This document shows, in pieces, positions 44,148 through 52,740 of a stretch of DNA of 64,000 nt (positions are counted from its first letter, which is position 1; every line of letters starts with the position of its first letter). Under the pieces are notes generated by a model. The model was not told the DNA's origin and ran no database searches. It saw nothing but the letters and a program-made list of their open reading frames with translations. The position numbers were made by a program, and so were the translations under genes. Location of the stretch: assembly GCF_900177615.1 (NCBI RefSeq), contig NZ_FXAP01000001.1, positions 1 through 64,000 of the forward strand, written 5' to 3'. This stretch comes from Plantibacter flavus. Lineage in GTDB: Bacteria > Actinomycetota > Actinomycetes > Actinomycetales > Microbacteriaceae.

Positions 44148-44810
44148 TCAGTCCTCGACTCGGATGCCGAACTGCTCAGCGAACATCGCCGCGAGCTCGC
44201 CGACCTGGAACGGGGTCATCGTCGCACCCCGAAGGTGCTCGATGCCCGCGATGCGACGCAACTCGAGCGTCCGAAGGTCGACGTCGGTGAGCCTCGCCCG
44301 CGTCACGTCGAGACTGTTGAGGGTGCAGTCGACGAACCGGACCCGGGTGGCCGTCGCATCGGCGAGGTCGAGTTCGTCGATCGTGCAGTCCTCGAACAGG
44401 ACGTCCTGCAGCACAGCACCCCGCAGGTTGACGAACCCGAGCTTGCACCCGGTGACCCGCACCGACTGCCAGTTCGCGTCGTAGCAGTCGGCGGAACCGA
44501 CCCGTGACCCCTCCAGCTCGACGTCGCGCAGCCGACTCCGCGGGGCGAGGAGGATGGGCGCGTCCCACCGCTCGAGCCGGGTGTCGAGGAACGACGCCGC
44601 CCGGAGGTCGGTCTGGTCGGCTCGAACACCCGCGAGCAAGGACTCGGAGATCGTGATGCCCGAGAGGTCACGGTGCGACAGGTCGAGGTCGGCGAACCGC
44701 AGGCCTTCGACACTGTCGTGTGCGTCCAGGGCGTCCTCGTCTCCGTCGGTCAATCCGATGAGACGGACGGGGTCGAGCCGTGGTGCCGTCGTTCCGGTGC
44801 GTTTCGCCAT
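44148..44810 (-). CDS. Pentapeptide-repeat protein
   Basis: A 220-residue soluble protein built from A(D/N)LxX-type five-residue repeats, clearest at LRFADLDLSHRDLSGITI, AASFLDTRLERW and LGFVNLRGAVLQDVLFEDC; these fold as a right-handed quadrilateral beta-helix. The C-terminus RGATMTPFQVGELAAMFAEQFG is a cap often seen in actinobacterial members. Some family members mimic DNA and protect gyrase, but no such role can be inferred here. ATG at 44810 has GGGAGAA upstream. Confidence 0.85.
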   Translation of the reverse strand: MAKRTGTTAPRLDPVRLIGLTDGDEDALDAHDSVEGLRFADLDLSHRDLSGITISESLLAGVRADQTDLRAASFLDTRLERWDAPILLAPRSRLRDVELEGSRVGSADCYDANWQSVRVTGCKLGFVNLRGAVLQDVLFEDCTIDELDLADATATRVRFVDCTLNSLDVTRARLTDVDLRTLELRRIAGIEHLRGATMTPFQVGELAAMFAEQFGIRVED

Positions 44811-44892
44811 GCCGTGTTCTCCCGATGCCCGCGCGTGATGGGGTGATCCGGCCAGCCTAGGGGCGGCCGTCGACGGGCTTCCGAGCCACCGC

Positions 44893-45198
44893 TCAGCTCG
44901 CTGTGAACCGACCGGCGAGGAACGGCAGGAGCGGGGCGTGGTAGACGAGCGACGTGTCGACGCCGGCGGTCAACATTGTCCGGGCCGCGCCGTACCGCCA
45001 GACCCGATTGAAGAGGAAGACCTCGAAGGAGACGTCCATCCCGCCGACCTGCCAGCTCCCCGTGCCCCACTGCGCCGGCTGGCCGCGCCCGTCGAACACC
45101 ACCGTCGGACGCTGGAACGCGCCGTACCAGGGACGTCGGAGGGTCACTTCGACGCGATGCTGCGTCGGCGACGGGTCCTGGGTGACTTCGCTGCTCAT
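44893..45198 (-). CDS. Conserved-looking hypothetical protein (101 aa)
   Basis: Begins MSSEVTQDPSPTQHRVEVTL, then a compact beta-rich domain with many aromatics (RRPWYGAFQRPTVVFDG, WGTGSWQVGG, FEVFLFNRVWRYGAAR). No signal peptide or membrane segment. I do not recognise the family. ATG at 45198 is supported by TAGGCT 6 nt upstream. It follows the 83-residue gene upstream with 9 bp between. Confidence 0.6.
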   Translation of the reverse strand: MSSEVTQDPSPTQHRVEVTLRRPWYGAFQRPTVVFDGRGQPAQWGTGSWQVGGMDVSFEVFLFNRVWRYGAARTMLTAGVDTSLVYHAPLLPFLAGRFTAS

Positions 45199-45204
45199 CG
45201 GCCC

Positions 45205-45210
45205 AGCCTA
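45205..45210 (-). promoter_or_regulatory. -10 element TAGGCT, predicted leaderless start at 45198
   Basis: On the minus strand TAGGCT ends 6 nt before the ATG at 45198 and includes the stop codon of the preceding gene. Confidence 0.5.
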
Positions 45211-45459
45211 GGCCGAGCGGCGGCGTTCCCGCGGTGCCGGTGCCGGCGGGACGGGCTTCGCCGCGATGACGTCGGTGTCGACGATCACGACCGGCCCGCG
45301 CATGGTCTCGACCGTGCAGCCCGTCTCCGTCCGCTCGACGAGCTCGCCGAGGGCATCGGTCGCACCCGCCTCGGCGCCCTCGGGCAGTGCGAAGCGCACG
45401 ACGACCCGCGAACCGAGCGGTGCCTCGCGGAGGAAGCGGACGGCCGCCGGACCGATCAT
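45208..45459 (-). CDS. Small beta-barrel-like protein (83 aa)
   Basis: Starts MIGPAAVRFLREAPLGSRVV and continues VRFALPEGAEAGATDALGELVERTETGCTVETMRGPVVIVDTDVIAAKPVPPAPAPR. This matches a short domain found in actinobacteria alone or at the N-terminus of some acetyltransferases; no function is known to me. ATG at 45459 has GAGGA 7 nt upstream, so I prefer it to GTG at 45477. It lies 34 bp downstream of the SDR gene and may be co-transcribed with it. Confidence 0.6.
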   Translation of the reverse strand: MIGPAAVRFLREAPLGSRVVVRFALPEGAEAGATDALGELVERTETGCTVETMRGPVVIVDTDVIAAKPVPPAPAPRERRRSA

Positions 45460-45493
45460 CGCCGGGTCCTCGACCACGACCGAGCGTCGAAGC

Positions 45494-46987
45494 TCACCAG
45501 GAGCTCGGGCGGTAGTCCTTGAGGAAGACGCCGAAGAGGTTCTCGCCGGCCTCGCCGCGGACGATCGGATCGTACACCCGCGCCGCACCGTCGACGAGGT
45601 CGAGTGGGGCGTGGAAGCCCTCCTCCGCCAGTCGCACCTTGGTCGGGTGCGGGCGCTCGTCGGTGATCCAGCCGGTGTCGACGCTCGTCATGAGGATGCC
45701 GTCGGTCTCGAACATCTCCCGCGCGCTCGTCCGGGTGAGCATGTTCAGTGCGGCCTTCGCCATGTTCGTGTGCGGGTGGCCTGGGCCCTTGTACCCGCGA
45801 CCGAAGACGCCCTCCATCGCGGAGACGTTCACCACGTAGGTGCGCGGGAAGTCGGACGCCGCCATCGAGGCACGCAACCGACTGATGAGGATGAACGGGG
45901 CGGTCGCGTTCGCGAGCTGGACCTCGAGCATCTCGATGGGCTCGACCTGGTCGACGTTCTGCACCCAGCTGTTGCTGTGGTCGACGTCGGGCACGAGTCC
46001 GCCGGCGTCGATCGCGGTGCCGGCGGCGAGGCGTTCGAGCGAGGACGACCCGGCCGTCATGGCCGCTTCGGTGAGGGCGTCGGCCTTGGCGGCCGCAGCG
46101 GCGAGGATCGGGTGCGCGGACACCGATGCCGCGAGCGACAGCGGGTGCGCGTCGTTCGTGTGGCCGAAGGTGACGAGCTCGGGCAGTGGGCCGTCGGGCA
46201 GCGGGGCGAGCTCCGCGTCGACGAGCGGCTGGTAGGCGCCCTTCGTGCGGCGGACCGTCTGCGCGGCGTTGTTGATGAGGATGTCGAGCGGGCCCTGCTC
46301 GGCGACGGAGTCGGCGAGGGCGATGACCTGGGCCGGGTCGCGGAGGTCGATGCCGACGACGCGCAGGCGGTGCAGCCAGTCGGCGCTGTCGGGGAGCGCG
46401 CTGAACCGGCGGACGGCGTCGCGTGGGAACCGCGTCGTGATGGTGGTGTGGGCGCCGTCGCGCAGGAGTCGCAGCGCGATGTACATGCCGATCTTCGCGC
46501 GGCCGCCGGTGAGGAGGGCGCGCTTGCCGGTGAGGTCGGTGCGGGCGTCGCGCTTCGCGTGGCTCATCGCCGCGCACTGCGGGCAGAGCTGGTGGTAGAA
46601 GGCGTCGACGGTCGTGTACGGCTGCTTGCAGATGTAGCAGTTGCGCGGCACCAGCAGCTCGCCGGCGGTCGGAGCCGTCGTGGTGGTGGCGAGCGGGATG
46701 CCTCGCGTCTCGTCGTCGATGCGGTCGGGGGCGCCCGTCGCGGTGGCGGCGATCACGGCGCGGTCGGCGTCGGCGATCCGGGCCCGACGGTCGAGTCGGC
46801 GCTCCTTCTTGACCGCCTTGAACATCTTGGCGGTGGCGCGGCGCACCAGCAGGTAGTCGGGGTGCTCCTCGTCCATCGTCGCCATGGTCTGGAGGACGCG
46901 CAGCGTGACCTCGAGATCGGTGGGATCGATGCCCGCGTCGTCGCCGGGAGCGTGGTTCGCAGGCTCGTCGTGGGGGAGAGAGGTCAT
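45494..46987 (-). CDS. Large SDR oxidoreductase with N-terminal zinc ribbon
   Basis: A 497-residue protein. The N-terminal 115 residues are helical and charged. A CYIC...CPQC zinc ribbon (C117, C120, C135, C138) precedes a Rossmann SDR domain (RALLTGGRAKIGMYIALRLL from about 153; DILINNAAQTVRR). In the usual active-site register, the Tyr of YxxxK is replaced: the segment reads HTNMAKAALNML, with Thr four residues before the Lys. A Tyr lies further upstream in GYKGPGHP. Such proteins occur in actinobacteria and plants; the reaction is unknown. The start has TAGAAT 6 nt upstream. Confidence 0.8.
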   Translation of the reverse strand: MTSLPHDEPANHAPGDDAGIDPTDLEVTLRVLQTMATMDEEHPDYLLVRRATAKMFKAVKKERRLDRRARIADADRAVIAATATGAPDRIDDETRGIPLATTTTAPTAGELLVPRNCYICKQPYTTVDAFYHQLCPQCAAMSHAKRDARTDLTGKRALLTGGRAKIGMYIALRLLRDGAHTTITTRFPRDAVRRFSALPDSADWLHRLRVVGIDLRDPAQVIALADSVAEQGPLDILINNAAQTVRRTKGAYQPLVDAELAPLPDGPLPELVTFGHTNDAHPLSLAASVSAHPILAAAAAKADALTEAAMTAGSSSLERLAAGTAIDAGGLVPDVDHSNSWVQNVDQVEPIEMLEVQLANATAPFILISRLRASMAASDFPRTYVVNVSAMEGVFGRGYKGPGHPHTNMAKAALNMLTRTSAREMFETDGILMTSVDTGWITDERPHPTKVRLAEEGFHAPLDLVDGAARVYDPIVRGEAGENLFGVFLKDYRPSSW

Positions 46988-46993
46988 TGCTTC

Positions 46994-46999
46994 ATTCTA
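46994..46999 (-). promoter_or_regulatory. -10 element TAGAAT, predicted leaderless start at 46987
   Basis: On the minus strand TAGAAT, one of the best consensus matches in the window, ends 6 nt before the ATG at 46987. Confidence 0.55.
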
Positions 47000-47032
47000 C
47001 GAGCCGCCGGACGTGCCTCGGGCGGTGCTGTG

Positions 47033-47140
47033 GTCAGCGCGGGGCGCTGGACCGACCGCGACCCACAGGCGTGAGCGCGCCCCTCCGGAGGGGCGCGCTC
47101 ACGCGGGAGCCCCGCGCTCGGGTCAGCGCACCGCGCTGGC
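47033..47140. repeat. Large palindromic intergenic element, copy D
   Basis: Outer arms gtcagcgcggggcgctgg (47033) and gtcagcgcaccgcgctggcc (from 47122) enclose a perfect 32-bp palindrome with 16-bp arms and no loop (47071-47102), centred on ctccggag. It lies between two divergent genes. Confidence 0.85.
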
Positions 47141-47180
47141 CCGAGGGAAGGGTGTCCGTCGTGCGTGAGACCATGGGGCG

Positions 47181-50100
47181 ATGACTCCCGAGCCCGCACC
47201 ACTGGTCGATGTGGCCGACCTCGTCCGGCTCGTCGGGCGGGTGGCGTTCGACCGCGGCCGGGTCTACGCGAGGGACGGCCGGGTCACCGCTGCCGACTGG
47301 GACCCCGACAAGCGTCGGCTCCACGGGATCGTCGAAGGCTCCACCGATGTCCCGTACGCCTGCATCATCGACCTCGGCGACGACACCGGTGGGTTCGCCC
47401 GGATCGAAGGCAGCGCGTGCTCCTGCCCGCTCCGCGGTGACTGCAAGCACATCGTCGCCACCCTGCTGCACAGCAACGCGGCCCACCTCCGGGCCGAGGG
47501 GCGCTCCGACCGGTGGGTGGCCCCACAACGGCCGCCATCGGGGAAGGAGGCGTCCTGGCGTTCCGACCGGCGTTGGACCGCGCCCATCAACGACCCCGTG
47601 CTCGACGAACCGGCTGAGCACCAGCCGATGTACGCCCTCGACGAGCTCGACGACCTCCCGGCCTCCTGGCGTCCCGAGGCGGAACGGCGAGCAGCACGGT
47701 GGGCACCGAGTCCGCAGACCCCGCCGGCACCTCCCAGCTGGCGGAACCGACTCGACTCCCTCGCCGGCGACGCCGGTCGCGCCCCGGCACCGACGGCCAT
47801 GGGCCTGCAGTTCGAGGTCCGCGAGAGCATCCCGCGCACCGCCGAACGCTGGCGCGGACCGACCTCCCGCACGGCCGACGGCCCGCCCGAGCCACGGCAC
47901 CCCCGCCGGATCGCCGTCCGACCCGTCGTCAAGAAGGTCGGCGGCGGGTTCGTGAAGTCGACGATCTCGTGGACCTCGTTCACGCACCAGGGCCACCGGC
48001 TGTCGCTCGATCCGGCGCACCAGCAGTGGTTCACGCAGTTCCAGGCGCTCCTGCGTGCCACCCGTCCGCCGGCCGGTGCCTACGCCGGCGCCGGCGACTC
48101 CGACTGGCTCGTCCTCGACGATTTCGGCAGCCCCGTCCTCTGGCATCTGTTCGAGGAGGCGGCCCAACTCGGGATCGAACTCGTCGGCACACGGAAGGGT
48201 ACGGTCACCCTCGGCACCGCAGCCGCCATCCGGCTGGACGCCGCGCACGACGACGAGGGCGTGGTCCTCCGATCCGTCGTGACGATCGACGGCACCGACG
48301 TCGACGCCGCCACGAGCGGAGCCCTCGGCGACCACGGGCTCTACCACTACACGCTCGAACCCCAGCAGGCGATCGTGCTCGCACCGCTCGCCGAACCGCT
48401 CACGGACGAGGCCCGCGGACTGCTCGGGCCAGGCGAGCCCGTCGTCGTCCCCGAAGCCGAGGTGGCGGAGTTCCTCGAGCACTACGTCCCACGACTCCGC
48501 CGCAGCATCTCGCTGAGTTCGACGGACGGCACCGTGACCCTGCCCGAGATCGTGCCGCCCGTCCTCGTGCTCACGGCCTCGTTCGAACCGAAGCAGACCC
48601 TGCGCCTCGCCTGGTTCTGGCAGTACGCGCCGGCGCAGCGCGTCCCGATCGGTGGCGGCACCCCGGCGCTCGCCGCAGGACGACCGCTCGTGTCGACGGC
48701 GCCGCACGGCGGTCCCGTCGACACCGCCACCGGAGCTACTGCCGCGGAGATCCTCCGCGACGAACGCGGGGAGCGGGCCATCCTCGACCGGGTCGGTGCC
48801 GCCATCGCCGCCGCAGCGGAACCGGAACGCCGCGCGCTCGCCGCCGGCTCGTTCGACGAGCTCACCGCTCCGGGCGTCTGGCCGCCCAGGCCGCAGGTCC
48901 TGACGGAGTTCGACGCGGCACTCGTCACCGAGCGCACCCTCCCCGTCCTCGAATCGCTCGACGACGTCCTCGTCGAGGTGTCCGGCGACCGCCCCGAGTA
49001 CCGGGAGCTCACGGGCACGCCGCACATCTCGGTCACCACGGTGGAGACGGAGCAACGCGACTGGTTCGACCTCGGGATCGTCATCCACATCGGCGAGTAC
49101 AGCGTCCCCTTCGAGCCCCTCTTCAAGGCCCTCTCGAAGGGGCGCACCAAGCTGCTCATGGTCGACCACACCTACCTCTCGCTCGAGCACCCCGCCTTCG
49201 ACCGCCTGCGCGAGCTGCTCACCGAGGCGGCCGCGCTCAAGGAGTGGGAGACGAAGCCGAGCATCAGTCGCTACCAGGCGAGCCTCTGGGCCGACTTCGA
49301 AGACCTCGCCGACGAGACCGAGCAGGCCGTCTCCTGGCGCGAGGCCGCAGCCGGACTCAACGCGATCGAAGCAGTCCCCGACACCCCCTTGCCGTCGGGA
49401 CTCCACGCCGACCTCCGGCCATACCAGGTCGAGGGCTTCCGCTGGCTCGCGTTCCTCTGGCAGCACGGACTCGGCGGCATCCTGGCCGACGACATGGGGC
49501 TCGGCAAGACGCTGCAGACCCTCGCCCTCGTCGCCCACGCGCGCGAGACGACCGGGACCACGGCGCCGCCGTTCCTCGTGGTCGCCCCGACGTCGGTCGT
49601 CTCCAACTGGGTCGCCGAGGCCACGCGCTTCGTGCCCGGCCTCGTCGTCCGCAGCATCACGGCCACGCAGGCGAAGGGCAGCGCTTCGATCGCGGACCTC
49701 GCGGCGGGCGCCGACATCGTGGTCACGAGCTATGCGCTGTTCCGGCTCGACGCACCGGCGTACCAGGCGGTCGAGTGGTCGGGGCTCATCCTCGACGAGG
49801 CGCAGTTCGTGAAGAACCACCGCGCCAAGCTGCACGAGTGCGCGGTCGACCTCCGGTCACCGTTCAAACTCGCGATCACCGGCACGCCCATCGAGAACAC
49901 GCTCATGGAGCTGTGGTCGCTGCTGTCGATCGTCGCGCCGGGGCTGTTCGCGTCGGCACCGCGCTTCACCGAGCACTACGTCAAGCCGATCGGCAAGGGT
50001 CTCGACTCCAGTCGGCTGCAGACCCTCCGCCGGCGGATCCGTCCGTTGCTCATGCGGCGCACCAAGGAGATGGTCGCACCTGAACTGCCGCCGAAGCAGG

Positions 50101-50804
50101 AGCAGGTGCTCCGCATCGAACTCGCGCCGGCCCACCGCAAGCTCTACGACCTCGTCCTCCAGCGCGAACGGCAGAAGCTCCTCGGACTCGTCGACGACCT
50201 CGACCGCAACCGGTTCATCGTGTTCCGCTCACTCACCCTGCTGCGAATGCTGAGCCTCGACGCGAGTCTCATCGACCCTGAGGAGCACTCGGGCATCCCA
50301 TCGAGCAAGCTCGACGCACTCCTCGAGCAGCTCGACGACGTCGTCGCCGAGGGGCACCGGGCGCTCATCTTCAGCCAGTTCACGAGCTTCCTCGGCACCG
50401 CCGCCCGCCGGCTCGAGGAGCAGGGCATCGCGTACGAGTACCTCGACGGGTCCACCCGTCGTCGGGGTGAGGTCATCGACCGCTTCCGCACCGGTGACGC
50501 GCCCGTCTTCCTCATCAGCCTGAAGGCCGGCGGGTTCGGCCTCAACCTCACCGAGGCGGACTACGTCTTCCTGCTCGACCCGTGGTGGAACCCTGCCGCG
50601 GAGGCGCAGGCCATCGATCGCACGCACCGCATCGGCCAGACGGAGAACGTCATGGTCTACCGACTGGTCGCCGCCGACACGATCGAGGAGAAGGTGATGG
50701 CGCTCCAGGCGAAGAAGTCGGAGCTCTTCGCCGCGGTCCTCGACGACGACGCGGTCTTCAGTCAGGCGCTCACCGCGGAGGACATCCGGGGCCTGCTCGA
50801 ATAG
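47181..50804 (+). CDS. SWIM zinc-finger SNF2-family DNA helicase/ATPase
   Basis: A 1207-residue protein. It has an N-terminal SWIM zinc finger CSCPLRGDCKH (residues 80-90), a long middle region, then SNF2 helicase motifs: DDMGLGKT (about 768-775), the DEAQ box ILDEAQFVKN (about 870), TGTPIENTLMELWSLL, then the helicase C domain with LISLKAGGFGLNLTEADYVFLLDPWWNPAAEAQAIDRTHRIGQ. It should be an ATP-driven DNA translocase, related to RapA/HepA-type remodelers, acting in transcription or repair (inferred). A GACCAT hexamer ends 6 nt before the ATG. Confidence 0.92.
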   Translation: MTPEPAPLVDVADLVRLVGRVAFDRGRVYARDGRVTAADWDPDKRRLHGIVEGSTDVPYACIIDLGDDTGGFARIEGSACSCPLRGDCKHIVATLLHSNAAHLRAEGRSDRWVAPQRPPSGKEASWRSDRRWTAPINDPVLDEPAEHQPMYALDELDDLPASWRPEAERRAARWAPSPQTPPAPPSWRNRLDSLAGDAGRAPAPTAMGLQFEVRESIPRTAERWRGPTSRTADGPPEPRHPRRIAVRPVVKKVGGGFVKSTISWTSFTHQGHRLSLDPAHQQWFTQFQALLRATRPPAGAYAGAGDSDWLVLDDFGSPVLWHLFEEAAQLGIELVGTRKGTVTLGTAAAIRLDAAHDDEGVVLRSVVTIDGTDVDAATSGALGDHGLYHYTLEPQQAIVLAPLAEPLTDEARGLLGPGEPVVVPEAEVAEFLEHYVPRLRRSISLSSTDGTVTLPEIVPPVLVLTASFEPKQTLRLAWFWQYAPAQRVPIGGGTPALAAGRPLVSTAPHGGPVDTATGATAAEILRDERGERAILDRVGAAIAAAAEPERRALAAGSFDELTAPGVWPPRPQVLTEFDAALVTERTLPVLESLDDVLVEVSGDRPEYRELTGTPHISVTTVETEQRDWFDLGIVIHIGEYSVPFEPLFKALSKGRTKLLMVDHTYLSLEHPAFDRLRELLTEAAALKEWETKPSISRYQASLWADFEDLADETEQAVSWREAAAGLNAIEAVPDTPLPSGLHADLRPYQVEGFRWLAFLWQHGLGGILADDMGLGKTLQTLALVAHARETTGTTAPPFLVVAPTSVVSNWVAEATRFVPGLVVRSITATQAKGSASIADLAAGADIVVTSYALFRLDAPAYQAVEWSGLILDEAQFVKNHRAKLHECAVDLRSPFKLAITGTPIENTLMELWSLLSIVAPGLFASAPRFTEHYVKPIGKGLDSSRLQTLRRRIRPLLMRRTKEMVAPELPPKQEQVLRIELAPAHRKLYDLVLQRERQKLLGLVDDLDRNRFIVFRSLTLLRMLSLDASLIDPEEHSGIPSSKLDALLEQLDDVVAEGHRALIFSQFTSFLGTAARRLEEQGIAYEYLDGSTRRRGEVIDRFRTGDAPVFLISLKAGGFGLNLTEADYVFLLDPWWNPAAEAQAIDRTHRIGQTENVMVYRLVAADTIEEKVMALQAKKSELFAAVLDDDAVFSQALTAEDIRGLLE

Positions 50805-50854
50805 TCTCCCCACACCCACGACAGCCGTCGGGGTGGGGCCACCCGAGCGACCGA

Positions 50855-50860
50855 TAGCCT
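50855..50860 (+). promoter_or_regulatory. -10 element TAGCCT, predicted leaderless start at 50868
   Basis: TAGCCT ends 7 nt before the ATG at 50868; no Shine-Dalgarno site is present. Confidence 0.5.
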
Positions 50861-50867
50861 GATCGCT

Positions 50868-52604
50868 ATGGAACTCGGGGTGTATGCGGTCGTCGGCATC
50901 GCGGTGATCGTCGCCGTCGCGGCCTTCTCCCGCAAGCTCGGCGTCGCCGCACCGATCATCCTCGTGATCGTCGGTGTCGGGCTCTCGTACCTCCCGGGTG
51001 TGCCGGAGATCGAGGTCGAACCGGAACTGGTGCTCGACGTCGTCCTGCCGCCGATCCTCTACGCCGCGGCGATCAGCGTCCCGATCATGGACTTCCGCCG
51101 CAACCTCGCCACCATCACGAGTCTGTCGGTCGTGCTCGTCATCGTCACCGCGTTCGGTGCCGGCTTCCTCCTCTTCAGCCTGCTGCCCGACCTCAACCTC
51201 GCGGCCGCGATCGCCCTCGGCGCGATCATCAGCCCACCCGACGCGGTCGCGGCGACGTCCATCGGACGCCGTCTCGGCCTCCCGCCCCGCCTCCTGACCG
51301 TGCTCGAGGGCGAGGGGCTCGTGAACGACGCGACCGCGCTCGTGCTCCTCCGATCGGCGAGCGCTGCGGCGGCCGGCGGCATGCTCACGCCGTGGGCGAC
51401 GGTCGGTGACTTCGTCTACGCGGTCGTCCTCGCGATCATCGTCGGTTTCATCGCCGGGTACGTCACCGTCTGGCTGCGGTCGAAGCTCAACGACTCCGTC
51501 CTCGACACCGCGATCTCCATCGCCGTCCCGTTCGTGGCGTTCATGCCGACCGAGGCGCTCGGCGGGTCCGGCGTGCTGGCCGTCGTCATCGCCGGCCTGT
51601 ACACGGGGCACGCGAGCTCGGCCGCGTTCTCGGCGCAGGCGCGGATCAGCGACCGCATCAACTGGCGGACCATCCAGTTCCTGCTCGAGAACGCCGTGTT
51701 CCTCCTCATCGGACTCGAGATCCGCACCCTCATCGGTGCCGTCGACGCCGAGATCCTGTCCGTCGAGGAGTCCATCGGGATCGGTCTCGTCGCGACGGCC
51801 GCGCTCATCGCGCTGCGGTTCCTGTGGGTGGGTCCGCTCGTGCTCGGGCTCCGTGCACGAGAACGCTGGGCCGAGCGGCAGACCCTGCAACGGTGGCTGT
51901 CGATGGGGTACTCGGAACGGTTCCCGAGACAGAACCGCCGATGGCATCGACGGCGGCGTCGGGAGCGGGCCTACGAGCGGCAGCGCGCCGACCTCGAGCA
52001 GTTGCGGCTGGAGCAGATCGACTGGCGGGGTGGCGTCATCCTCAGCTGGTCGGGCATGCGCGGCGTCGTGACGCTCGCCGCCGCACAGTCACTGCCACAG
52101 AGCACCCCGTACCGCGAACAGCTCGTCCTCATCGCCTTCACGGTCGCCGTCGTGACGCTCGTCGTCCAGGGCGGCACGCTGCCGTGGCTCATCCGCCTGC
52201 TCAAGGTGCAGGGGATCGACGAGTCCGAGGACCGCCGACAGCTCGCGACCCTCCTCGACGAGATCAGCTACGCGGGCATCAGCGTGCTGGAGGATCCGGC
52301 GTCGGCGGTCGGCATCGAGGAGGAGATCGACCCCGATCTCCTCGAACGCGTCCGGCAGTCGACGTTCCTCCGGGCGGAAGCCGCCTGGGAACGCTCGCGT
52401 GAGTCGGTCTCCCCGAGTGAGACGCACGCCGAGACACCGCACCGGCTCTACCGCCAGCTGCGCCTCGCCGTCGTGCAGGCCGAGCGCGAGCGGCTCCTCG
52501 ACGCCCGGGCCCGCGGTGCGTACCCGTCGCGCATCCTCGCCGAGGCGCAGACGATGCTCGACATCGAGGAGACGCGCCTGCGTCCGTCTCGTGCCGACCA
52601 CTAG
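50868..52604 (+). CDS. CPA1-family Na+(K+)/H+ antiporter
   Basis: A 578-residue membrane transporter with about 12 helices in residues 1-440 and a cytosolic C-terminal region of about 130 residues. The ion-binding motifs AIISPPDAVAATSIGRRLGLP and LEGEGLVNDATALVLL are typical of NhaP/CPA1 proteins. A highly charged Arg-rich loop (RFPRQNRRWHRRRRRERAYERQR) near residue 355 separates the last membrane segments. It probably exports sodium or potassium in exchange for protons, supporting pH and salt tolerance. Ion specificity cannot be read from the sequence. Confidence 0.9.
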   Translation: MELGVYAVVGIAVIVAVAAFSRKLGVAAPIILVIVGVGLSYLPGVPEIEVEPELVLDVVLPPILYAAAISVPIMDFRRNLATITSLSVVLVIVTAFGAGFLLFSLLPDLNLAAAIALGAIISPPDAVAATSIGRRLGLPPRLLTVLEGEGLVNDATALVLLRSASAAAAGGMLTPWATVGDFVYAVVLAIIVGFIAGYVTVWLRSKLNDSVLDTAISIAVPFVAFMPTEALGGSGVLAVVIAGLYTGHASSAAFSAQARISDRINWRTIQFLLENAVFLLIGLEIRTLIGAVDAEILSVEESIGIGLVATAALIALRFLWVGPLVLGLRARERWAERQTLQRWLSMGYSERFPRQNRRWHRRRRRERAYERQRADLEQLRLEQIDWRGGVILSWSGMRGVVTLAAAQSLPQSTPYREQLVLIAFTVAVVTLVVQGGTLPWLIRLLKVQGIDESEDRRQLATLLDEISYAGISVLEDPASAVGIEEEIDPDLLERVRQSTFLRAEAAWERSRESVSPSETHAETPHRLYRQLRLAVVQAERERLLDARARGAYPSRILAEAQTMLDIEETRLRPSRADH

Positions 52605-52633
52605 CCCGACCCCCACCCCCACCCCGTCCCCGG

Positions 52634-52719
52634 TTCCCTAACTCAGGACTCCCGTGGCGTGTCGCCGCCCGTCCGCGAGCGTAGAGCGCGACACGCCGAG
52701 GCATTCCTGAGTTAGGGAA
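52634..52719. repeat. Nested palindrome with arms ttccctaactcagga
   Basis: Outer arms ttccctaactcagga (52634-52648) and its perfect complement (52705-52719) enclose a second perfect pair ggcgtgtcgc (52656-52665) / gcgacacgcc (52688-52697). The 86-bp unit lies 30 bp after the antiporter stop, between convergent genes, and would also serve as a strong hairpin terminator. Confidence 0.8.
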
Positions 52720-52740
52720 TGAAGCAGGATGTGGGAGGGG

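Noticed and set aside
45266-47074. 602-residue plus-strand frame opposite the zinc-ribbon SDR
   Set aside because: Shadow frame; the minus-strand SDR has conserved motifs and a promoter.
47034-49835. 933-residue minus-strand frame opposite the SNF2 gene
   Set aside because: Shadow frame of a GC-rich gene, no recognisable domain.
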